24,985 nt of DNA, taken from a virus. This document shows, in pieces, positions 8,609-17,400 of the stretch. Each line of letters opens with the position of its first letter. The first letter of the stretch is position 1. The stretch spans positions 1 through 24,985 of IMG/VR virus record IMGVR_UViG_3300030099_000439. The stretch is one strand, 5' to 3'. The position numbers and the translations under genes are program-made. The notes under the pieces are model-generated. The model was not told the origin of the DNA and did no database searches. It saw only the letters and a program-made list of their open reading frames with translations.

Positions 8609-10642
8609 ATGAAGAAAAAGTACAAAAGAGCAGGTACTACTTCTGAACGTCAAGACTATCGCAAAGGTGGTCAAGTTTCTAAAGACGGTAACAAAAGAGT
8701 AAAACTTATGCCCGGTGGTATGACTGCAGCTATGGGTGCTGACTTTAGCAGACAACTTAGTAATGCTTATAGCGGTGGTATTAATCTAGATTTTTCTAAA
8801 ATAGCAACCACACCAACAGTTAAAAAAACAACACCAGTACAGGCAAATATAATGGCAACAACAGCAGAACAAAAAAGAGAATTAGCTAGAGCATCTGAAA
8901 TAGCTCAGGGTCAAGTAAGTAATTTACCTACACCTGAAGTTGCATCTATTCCATTAGAAGGAGGAAGTGCTCCTATTGTAACAATAGATAAACAAGCTCC
9001 AGTAAGTACTACACAAATAGCTACCCCACAGCAAGAAACAGTTACAACTACTGCTTCTCCAACAACAGTTGCTCAACCAGAAGCTATAACTCCTGCAACT
9101 GTAGAAGCTGCTCAAGTTGAAGCTCCACCTACTTTAACTGCTGCTCAAACTCAAGTTGATGAAACTAAGTTAGCTACTACAGATAAAATAGAAAAACCTG
9201 CAGATATAACTCCTGCTACAGTTGAAATTAAAGAAGGAGCTCTAACACAAAATGTTATTGGAACATTAAGTAGTGAAGCTAAATCTCAAGCTGCTCAAGT
9301 TGCTGGATTAGATTTAGGAAAAGTTACCAGAGCTAAAAAACAATTAAAAACTGCTGGAGTATCTGATAGTACTATTACAAGTTTAGGTAATGACCCAGAA
9401 GCATTAGAAAATGCTTTGATGAATATACCTGAATCAGAAAGAGGTGTCATTGAGGGTTTACCACAAGAAGCATTAGTTAGTAATCAAATTAATACTCTTT
9501 TAGCTGGTATTGAACAAGGACAGATTCCAACATGGGCAAAACCTGCAGTGGCTGCTGTAGAACAAATTTTAGCTTCTAGAGGTTTAGAAGCTTCTACAGT
9601 TGGTAGAGATGCACTTGTAAATACTATTATTCAAAATGCAATGCCTATTGCTCAATCTAATGCTCAAGCAATACAAGCTGCAGTTGCTCAAGAAAGAAGT
9701 ATAGAAGCTCAAGTAGCTATAAAAGAAGCAGAGTTTCAACAACAAAGTGCAATTCAAAACGCACAGAATGTTTTTCAATTAGATTTAGCACAGTTTAGTG
9801 CAGACCAACAAACTGCTTTATCTAATAGTAAATTTTTACAAACAGTCAGTATTACAGAAGCTAATGCTCAACAACAAGCTACTATTCAACAAGCGACACT
9901 AACTGCTCAAGCTAATGTAGCTGATGCAAGTGTTCAAGGTAGATTAGCAATAGAAAATGCTAAAGCTTTTTTACAAACTGATTTAGCTAATTTAAGTGCA
10001 GAACAACAAGTAAATATTCTTGCAGCTCAACAAGACCAACAAAGAATGTTATCTAATCAAGCTGCTCTAAATACTGCTAGACAAATTAATGCTGCTAATG
10101 AAAATCAATTAAATCAATTTTCAGCAAACTTGGCAAATGAAATAAATAAGTTTAATGCTCAAACTAAATTAGCAGCAGAACAATTTAATGCTTCTTCTTT
10201 AAATGCTGCAGAAGCCAGAAGATTAGCTAATGATACTCAATTAGCTCAAGCTAATGCTCAACTTAAATCACAAATAGAAGAATTTAATGCTCAGTTAGAA
10301 TTTAATAGAAATCAATTTAATGCTTCAAATACACAAGCAATATTACAATCTAATACTCAGTGGCGAAGACAAGTTAATTTAACAAATACAGCGACACAAA
10401 ATGCAGTCAATCAACAAAATGCACAGAATGCTTTTAATTTAACAACTCAAGCAAATGCATTTATTTGGCAAACTTTAAGAGACCAAGCAGACTTTGATTT
10501 TAGAGCTGTACAGAATGAAAGAAATAGAGAATCACAAATTATAGCAACAGCACTTTCGGCTGACCCAAAAAGTTTTGCAAGTTCTAAAGCTGACTTACAA
10601 AGTTTAGCTAGGTCATTAGGTGGAAGTGTGTATATAGCATAG
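8609..10642 (+). CDS. Ala/Gln/Asn-rich internal virion or ejection-type protein
   Basis: A 677-residue protein in three parts. Residues 1-50 are basic (MKKKYKRAG, then GGMTAAMGADF). Residues about 105-210 are Thr/Pro/Ala-rich low complexity with two ITPATVE motifs (about 160 and 200). Residues about 305-677 are a long, almost uninterrupted Ala/Gln/Asn helix region, probably coiled coil. A conserved-looking knot at about 307-356 (VEQILASRGLEASTVGRDAL, then NAMPIAQSNAQ) recalls a motif in marine phage virion proteins of this position. There are no membrane segments or catalytic motifs. It leads the block of large proteins before the lysis genes, as internal ejection proteins do in podoviruses. 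A virion role is likely; the exact location is inferred. Confidence 0.65.
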   Translation: MKKKYKRAGTTSERQDYRKGGQVSKDGNKRVKLMPGGMTAAMGADFSRQLSNAYSGGINLDFSKIATTPTVKKTTPVQANIMATTAEQKRELARASEIAQGQVSNLPTPEVASIPLEGGSAPIVTIDKQAPVSTTQIATPQQETVTTTASPTTVAQPEAITPATVEAAQVEAPPTLTAAQTQVDETKLATTDKIEKPADITPATVEIKEGALTQNVIGTLSSEAKSQAAQVAGLDLGKVTRAKKQLKTAGVSDSTITSLGNDPEALENALMNIPESERGVIEGLPQEALVSNQINTLLAGIEQGQIPTWAKPAVAAVEQILASRGLEASTVGRDALVNTIIQNAMPIAQSNAQAIQAAVAQERSIEAQVAIKEAEFQQQSAIQNAQNVFQLDLAQFSADQQTALSNSKFLQTVSITEANAQQQATIQQATLTAQANVADASVQGRLAIENAKAFLQTDLANLSAEQQVNILAAQQDQQRMLSNQAALNTARQINAANENQLNQFSANLANEINKFNAQTKLAAEQFNASSLNAAEARRLANDTQLAQANAQLKSQIEEFNAQLEFNRNQFNASNTQAILQSNTQWRRQVNLTNTATQNAVNQQNAQNAFNLTTQANAFIWQTLRDQADFDFRAVQNERNRESQIIATALSADPKSFASSKADLQSLARSLGGSVYIA

Positions 10643-10646
10643 GAGG
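10641..10646 (+). promoter_or_regulatory. Strong ribosome site with no usable start codon behind it
   Basis: AGGAGG overlaps the TAG of the 677-aa gene. Six bases further on, at 10653, the frame of the 125-aa protein has TTC where a start codon would be expected. The site points to a real N-terminal extension of the next gene. Confidence 0.5.
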
Positions 10647-10754
10647 TGCGACTTCAAATTTATAAGTAATATAGTAAAAGGAGCTGTTAAAGGTGTAAAA
10701 AACGCTGTTAAAGGTGTTGGTCGTTTTGTAAAAAAACACAAAAAAGCAATTTTA

Positions 10755-11132
10755 ATGGCAGGATTAATAGCGGGTATGGTGTTTACAGGTGGTGCTCTAG
10801 CGGGAGCATGGGGTACGGTAGTTCCCGGAAGTGTCGCTGCAGCCTCTGGAGTTGGTGCAGCTAATTTAGGTGCAGCCAGTGTCTTAGCAACTGCAGGAGC
10901 TGCTTCTCCCGGACTTGCAGCACTTGGTACTACTATGTTAGGAACTGGTCTTACTATGGGTGTAGGTCAAGTTGTCCAAAAAATAGAAGGCACACCTGAA
11001 CCGCAATTATTTGGGCAAAATCCCGGACTCGATGTAGAGGGTTCTGGCATGGCTAGACAGCCTATGGGCTTAGGCTATCAACCTACACAGATACAATACG
11101 GTATTGATGGGATTAATGTTCAAGCAGTATAG
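10755..11132 (+). CDS. Gly/Ala-rich hydrophobic virion-like protein, N-terminus probably longer
   Basis: From the first ATG this is a 125-residue protein. Residues 1-75 are hydrophobic and Gly/Ala-rich (AGLIAGMVFTGGALAGAWG, then AAASGVGAANLGAASVLATA), consistent with membrane insertion. A polar tail (GTPEPQLFGQNPGLDVE) follows. No ribosome site precedes 10755. The same frame is open back to 10638 and encodes a basic amphipathic stretch (FKFISNIVKGAVKGVKNAVK, then GVGRFVKKHKK) that looks like a genuine N-terminus behind AGGAGG at 10641. It contains no ATG, GTG or TTG; TTC at 10653 is one base from TTG. The natural protein may be about 159 residues. Its place among the large virion proteins suggests a membrane-active ejection component. 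Confidence 0.6.
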   Translation: MAGLIAGMVFTGGALAGAWGTVVPGSVAAASGVGAANLGAASVLATAGAASPGLAALGTTMLGTGLTMGVGQVVQKIEGTPEPQLFGQNPGLDVEGSGMARQPMGLGYQPTQIQYGIDGINVQAV

Positions 11133-11140
11133 GTAATATT

Positions 11141-11902
11141 ATGGCAGAAAAAGATTTTCAATTAACACAAGAAGAAATAGCAAGTACTCGAAAAAGTACT
11201 CCTACTGAAGCAATAGTTGCTATTCTTGAATTAGCAGAACAAAAAGGAGTTTCTCCTGAAGAACTTGCAAAAATGTTAGGTGTAGATTTAAATGCTGCAG
11301 ATAATAAATTACCTATTGTTGAACAAGACTCAGAAGAAAACTTTAACGAGTTTGTTAAAATAAAATCAAAGGGTGCTGCAATTCCCGGACAGTCTTTGAC
11401 TAACTCTCCAGACGAGCAGTATGCATGGGAGCAGCCCCCTGAATTTGTTAATTTACAAGATTATTTAGGAGATATTTATAATCGTTTATTAACTAAAGAA
11501 TCTATTCAGTCTATTATGAGTGCCTTGGCAAAGGGTACTTCAGTAGAAGATGTAGTTAATCTTATAGTCTATTTAGATTTTACAAATGGTAAAATGAACC
11601 CAGACTTATTAATGTTATCTATAGAACCTATTTTTTATGTAATTTTAACTATAGCAGAAAAATCAAATGTTGATTATCGTTTAACTAATGATGACGAAGA
11701 TGCTATTGCACAAGATTCAGAAAAGTATACAAAGTCTGGAATAGAGGTTATTAAAAATTTAAGTAGGTCAGTAATTGCTGAAGGTATAGATGCAGAAAGT
11801 GTGCCTAAAGAATTACAACAAGAAGTACAAGAAAAAACAGAAAGTTTATTAGCTAGACCAGAAGTTACAAAAGCTAATGACAGTTTATTAGCAGGAGACT
11901 AA
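11141..11902 (+). CDS. Acidic conserved marine phage virion-associated protein
   Basis: A 253-residue acidic protein. The first 75 residues are helical with an EELAKMLGVDL segment. At about residue 80 comes AAIPGQSLTNSPDEQYAWEQ followed by PPEF. This Pro-Gly...Trp-Glu-x-Pro-Pro-Glu signature recurs, as I recall, in marine phage proteins encoded beside virion genes. The central part (about 105-180) is helical with a hydrophobic stretch (LLMLSIEPIFYVILTIAEKS) that is too mixed to be a clear membrane segment. The C-terminus is charged and helical. It begins 8 bases after the previous stop with a weak AGGTAA. I cannot assign a function; its position between ejection-type proteins suggests a virion or assembly role. 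Confidence 0.6.
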   Translation: MAEKDFQLTQEEIASTRKSTPTEAIVAILELAEQKGVSPEELAKMLGVDLNAADNKLPIVEQDSEENFNEFVKIKSKGAAIPGQSLTNSPDEQYAWEQPPEFVNLQDYLGDIYNRLLTKESIQSIMSALAKGTSVEDVVNLIVYLDFTNGKMNPDLLMLSIEPIFYVILTIAEKSNVDYRLTNDDEDAIAQDSEKYTKSGIEVIKNLSRSVIAEGIDAESVPKELQQEVQEKTESLLARPEVTKANDSLLAGD

Positions 11903-11903
11903 C

Positions 11904-14444
11904 ATGGCAACAAGATATGAAAAACCTTTTGCACAAAAACCTTTGGTTCAAAATCTTTTAGGTAAAAAATTTGAAGCTATTTCAGATGCTAGTGATACTA
12001 GCTTTTTAGGTATAATTAAAGCCATGATACCTAGTTTTCTTACAAGCTATCTAGGTAATTATAATTCAGAAATAGCTAGAAGAAAAGATGCTGCTATTCA
12101 AGAAGTAAGAGATAACTTTTTAGATGCTCAAGATGCAGTGCAAGAAAATATTGATGCAAATGAAGTTTTTAGAAAAGAATTAAATTTATTTACAAACGAT
12201 AAAAGAACTTGGGAAAAGCAAACAGGAGATAAAATTTGGGAAGCTTCTCCTCTTTTTGAATTTTATGAAAAACCAGAAAATACAGGACTTTTCTATAGTA
12301 AATCGGAAGCTAGACGACAATATCTTGCTAATAATATGCCTAGAGAATTTCAAAGAGTACAAGGTTATAAAGATAAAGAATTTATTGCTCAACCTAAATC
12401 TTTTTTTACAAAAAGAGATAGAGAAAAAATGAATGCTGAGATAGCAGCAATAAATAATGACCCACAGTACAGAGGAGCATTATTTAATATTGCATCTAAA
12501 ATAGGAGAAGTTTTTAAAAGAGATGGTATGTCTGATATAGATGCAACAACTGAATCTAAAAATATAGTTCAAGAGGGTATCGCTACAGATGAAGTTCCTA
12601 AAGAAGTAGAAAAAATAAATATTGAAAAAGAAGCTAGAGGGTATACTGCAACTCCCTATTCTAGTACTGACTTTAATAGTGTTATAAGTTCTAATACCGA
12701 CCTTATAAATAATTTAGATAAAATTAGTTTAAATAATAATTATTTTCAACCTAATATAGATGCTATGGAAACAGGTATTTCAGAAATTAATAAAAGTATA
12801 GGTACTTATCTTAATGACAAAGGAAAAGTAAAAGATGAATATGAAGATTTAACAATACAATATACTAATAAAGGAGGAGGTTCTGATATAAAATTAAATC
12901 CTTTTGCTCTTTTTGAAAAAGACCCTGATATTAAATTACAAATAAGAAGAGGTGGAAATGTTATTGAGCATGAAGAACCTAGAGGCTATTTATCTAGAGT
13001 AATATCTGTAATAAACAATGGAGGTAAAAAACAACTCAATGCTCAGGGAATACCTATTAATAATGATAATGCTTTTCAAATGTTTTTTAATAGTTTAAGA
13101 GAAACTGGCAGGGGTTATTTTGATGGTAAAAATACTTTTGTTATAGATTTACCTAATACTTCTGAATTATATTTAGAAAGAGATGAAATTTTAAATTTAT
13201 CACAAGATAAAATAGGTGCTAACAAAAAAGTGTTTAATGTTATTCTTGGTAATGCTATTAAAGAGCAAGGAGGAGTACATGACTTAGTATCTGTAATACA
13301 AAAAGTTAGACAAGCAGAAATTAATATGTATCAACAAAATGCATTAGAATTTATGCGTAATGACGATACTTTTGATAAAGGACAAAACGAACTTGCAAAA
13401 GTAGAAGCAATAAAAGCTAGAGGTCCAGAAGAAGAAAGTGAAGCAGTTTTAGATTTTTTTATGAATAGCTATAGAGCAAAAGACATAGAAAATTTAAATG
13501 TTGTATATGGTGTAAATGAAAAGGGTGAGCTACAGTCTAAAACAATCCTTGAGTTAAGTAGAGATAGAGATTTTATAAATGATTTATTAGAAAAACACGA
13601 AGAAAAATTTGGAGCAGATAAAGCTATACGAGATAGGGTAAATTTACATTTTCAAGGTATAGCAATAGATAAGAATACTTTTGAAAATATGGGAGTAGAG
13701 TTAAATTCTAATTTTGTTACTGACCATCATTGGCAAACAGGAACTAATTATTTAAGTAACATTCAAGGTCCAGAAATGGCTGAAGACATAAATGCAGTTT
13801 TATCTACTTTATCTACAGAAGAATTAGCTGGTCTTGCTGAAATGAACGATAAAGAAATTTTTGAAAAAATAGGACTTAAAGATTTTTCATACGACAAGTA
13901 TGAAGGTTTAAAAAATACTTTTAACTCTGTTTCTAAATATGTAGTTTCTGGAGGAGCTACGGTAGCATCTATAAAACCAACTGTAGATATGAAAACAGGT
14001 TTTAAATCTGGACTTTATCAAGCTGTTAGAACTCCTTATGCTTCTTTAGGAAGTAAGTTTGGTGCTCCTCTTACAGCAGGTAGATTGGGAGTAACTGCTG
14101 CTTTAGGTACAGTAGGAAGTGTTGCTACTCTTGCAGGAACAGTAGCGTATGGTGCTTATTCTTTAGCAGAAAATTTAATAAGACAAAGAAATCCATTTAA
14201 ATATTATATTAAAGATTATTTTGAAGCTTCTTTACCTACTAGAACAAGAGAAGTTGGGATGACTGTTTTTACTGGACAAGACCCTTTTGTTACAGAAACA
14301 ATACCCTTTAGAGGAAAAGCAGCTCCTGTACCTCAAGAATTTTTTGATGATTTAGCAGTAGCTATTGGAATAAAAAATAAAGTAAATACTACTAATTCTT
14401 TTTCACAAGCACTTCTAGAACAAGAAAGTCGTAAAACAAACTAA
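11904..14444 (+). CDS. Large putative ejection protein (846 aa) with C-terminal Gly zipper
   Basis: An 846-residue, highly charged, mostly helical protein with no recognised enzymatic domain. Residues about 100-640 are rich in Lys, Glu, Asn and Asp. At about 715-755 there is a Gly/Ala-rich hydrophobic segment (LTAGRLGVTAALGTVGSVAT, then LAGTVAYGAYSLAENL) that could insert in a membrane. A conserved-looking end contains GMTVFTGQDPFVTETIPFRG. AGGAG lies upstream of the ATG, 1 base after the previous stop. It is followed by the even larger 1395-aa gene. In podoviruses such as T7, two or three large internal proteins in this position are injected with the DNA and form a conduit across the cell envelope. 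The role here is by position and architecture only. Confidence 0.6.
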   Translation: MATRYEKPFAQKPLVQNLLGKKFEAISDASDTSFLGIIKAMIPSFLTSYLGNYNSEIARRKDAAIQEVRDNFLDAQDAVQENIDANEVFRKELNLFTNDKRTWEKQTGDKIWEASPLFEFYEKPENTGLFYSKSEARRQYLANNMPREFQRVQGYKDKEFIAQPKSFFTKRDREKMNAEIAAINNDPQYRGALFNIASKIGEVFKRDGMSDIDATTESKNIVQEGIATDEVPKEVEKINIEKEARGYTATPYSSTDFNSVISSNTDLINNLDKISLNNNYFQPNIDAMETGISEINKSIGTYLNDKGKVKDEYEDLTIQYTNKGGGSDIKLNPFALFEKDPDIKLQIRRGGNVIEHEEPRGYLSRVISVINNGGKKQLNAQGIPINNDNAFQMFFNSLRETGRGYFDGKNTFVIDLPNTSELYLERDEILNLSQDKIGANKKVFNVILGNAIKEQGGVHDLVSVIQKVRQAEINMYQQNALEFMRNDDTFDKGQNELAKVEAIKARGPEEESEAVLDFFMNSYRAKDIENLNVVYGVNEKGELQSKTILELSRDRDFINDLLEKHEEKFGADKAIRDRVNLHFQGIAIDKNTFENMGVELNSNFVTDHHWQTGTNYLSNIQGPEMAEDINAVLSTLSTEELAGLAEMNDKEIFEKIGLKDFSYDKYEGLKNTFNSVSKYVVSGGATVASIKPTVDMKTGFKSGLYQAVRTPYASLGSKFGAPLTAGRLGVTAALGTVGSVATLAGTVAYGAYSLAENLIRQRNPFKYYIKDYFEASLPTRTREVGMTVFTGQDPFVTETIPFRGKAAPVPQEFFDDLAVAIGIKNKVNTTNSFSQALLEQESRKTN

Positions 14445-14449
14445 TAAGT

Positions 14450-17400
14450 ATGCAAGATAAAGAACTTACAGATTTTTTGTATGATACTGTTTATGGAACT
14501 AAAACAGTAAAAGATGAAAAGTCTGTTTATACCCCAACAACTAGAGAAAGCTATTCTTTAAAAGACTTAAAAAAAGATAATACTTTTAATACAACAGCAG
14601 CTCGTTTTTTAACTTCTGTTGGTAGAAACAGTGAAAATATTTTTGAATATTTAAGAGATACAGATGCTTCTCCTTTAAGTGCTATTACAAGGAGTTTTGA
14701 AATAGGAGATTGGTCTAGTCAAGATGTGCAAGATTATAATTATTTACGAGAAACATTTGATAATGCAGAAGTTGGAGGTTTTCAAGAACGCTTAGGATTA
14801 GTTAAAGATTATGCTATAGATATTTTTACTGACCCTATAAGTATTTTAGCTGGTATTTTTGCTGTTCCAACTAGAGGTACTTCTCTTAAAGCACAGGCTG
14901 CTGCTAGGGGCTTAGTGCAAAAAGGTTTAAAAAAATTAAGTGCTGAAGCTAAAAGTAAGTTTAGAAAAGAAGGTTTTAAAACTGGACTTTATAGAGGTGC
15001 TCCTGCTTTTGCTGTAGAAGGAGGTCTCTATGATTATTTTAATCAAACTTCTGATATTAAATTAGGAGTTGATTACGATGATAAAATAAATTGGGATTCT
15101 TTATTAGGCACTGCTGCTTTTTCTGGAGTTGCCGGAGGTGCTCTATCAAGTCTTACTCAGGGTTTAAATGCTTCAAGATTACTTAAAAAAGAATTTGATT
15201 TTTCAAATGATATGATGATAGCTAAAAGAGCTACCTCAAAAGATAAAAATTTACAAGCTAAAGATTTTTATAAAGAGTACGAAGACTTTAATGACTTTGA
15301 ACATGTACCATATAAAGAAAATATGTCTGAATGGACTGATAGAATATTTAAAACTTTTCTTTCTAAAACTGTAGGTAAAACTACTACTGAATACTTAAAT
15401 GCTTCAAAAAGTTCTAAAACTTTAAGAGAATTTATAAAAAATTTACGAAATGATTTTGATTATACACTGGGCGACCCTTCAATAAAAAGAGTTGCAGAAG
15501 AAACCTTTGGTCAATACAGAGGAAGATTACAGGGTTTTGGATTAGCTCGAGTTGAAAAGGCTTTAGATAATTTAAGAAGAACTGGATTTTTTAATGTTAA
15601 AGTTAATCCTGATGATAATCTTGCATTATTTACTTATTTAAATGATAAAACAGCAAAGACTTTTTTAAAAAATGGTGTTGAAACACCTATTCCTAATTAT
15701 GTAATTGATTCGGGTAAAGAAATTAGAAAAGTTTTAAATGTATTATTTAGAGAAGCAAATAAATCTGATGTTATAGATAAGTTTAGATTTATAAAAGATT
15801 ATTTTCCAAGAATGTTTAATTATTCTGCTCTTTCTCAGAAAGACGGTAGAGAGTTATTAAAAAATAAAATAATAGAATACAATCATGCTGAACCAATAAA
15901 TGTATTAAAGAAATCTAAATTCAGATTAGATAACGCTAAAAATCAAAGACTACGAGATTTAAGTGATGATGATTTATTATTAGGTATTGACGAAAATGAA
16001 GTCGGACTTGATGTAGAGTTATTTAATAGAAACTTTGAAAAAGATGCTTATAGATTTTATTTAAAAGAAAGTGGTATAGGTAATAAACAACTTAAAAAAA
16101 GATTAAACGAATATGATGATTATGCTAGAGATAATGCAGGTGAAAGTATTTTAGAAACTTTTGATGATGAAACTCTTGTTAATAGAATTTTAGACGATGC
16201 TAGAGAATTAAAAGCTGATGCAATTATTGATAATATGTTGGAGTACAAATGGACTCCTTTTGAATTTAGACCTACTGGACAAGTAGGACAAGGTAAATCT
16301 TTTTTAAAACAAAGAGTATTTTCAAATATACCAGCAAATGAAATAGCACCTATATTAGAAACTGATGTTGAAACTTTATTAAAAAATTATGTAGTTCAAT
16401 CTGCTCAAACTACAGCAAGAGGAAAATATTTTGGTTTTAGTTTAGATACATTTAATAGTAGATATTTACAACCAATAAGAACAGAACTTATAGATGCTGG
16501 TATGCCTGAAGCCGATGTTTTAAAAATTCAAAAAAAAATACAGGATACTTATTTACAAGTTACTGGTCTAAGTCCACAACGTATTCAAAATAATGTTTTA
16601 AGTAAAGCTTCGGATGCTACAAGATTATTTAATCAAATGGCTCACTTACCTCTAGCTACTATATCAAGTTTATCAGAGCCAGTTATACTTTTACAAAGAG
16701 CAGGACTAGAAGATACTCCGGCAGTAGTAAACGATATTGCTGGTAGTTTAGTTAAAGAAGTTAAAAGAACTGCTAATAGGGTTATAGGTGGTATAAAAAG
16801 AAAAGTGGCTGGTAAAGAAGGGGCTAGAAATACTTTTAAAGATTTAAAAGATGATGAATACTTTGAGTTGTATGAAACTGGATTAGCTTTAGAATCTGCT
16901 GTATTAGATAGAATTGAAGGTTTAACAGGAGAAGCTTTAGAAACTGGTTGGATGAAAGGTGCACAAAATATATTTTTTAGACTTAATGCATTAGAACAAT
17001 GGACAAGAAGCGTACAACTAGCATCTTTCACAACTGGTAAAAGATTAATAATGAGAAACATAGAAAACTTATATAATCATTCTATGGGTGTAGAAAAAAA
17101 GAGGTTTTTTAAATTAAATAAAACAGATTTTGATTATTTTCAAGACCAACTTGCAGAATTACAAATAAATCCTAAAGAGGCTGTTGAGTGGTACGGTAGT
17201 CAAACAGATAAGTTTGGTGTTTTCCAAGAAGTAAATGCTAAGTCTAGTAAATTTTATAAACAAAATATTTTAAGAGGAGCTAATCAGTTTACAAAAGAAG
17301 TAATTTTAAATCCTAGTAATGCCGAAGCTAATAGACCTTTATGGTTTGGTTCTCCAGCAGGACAATTACTAATGCAATTTGCAGGTTATCCTACAGTATT

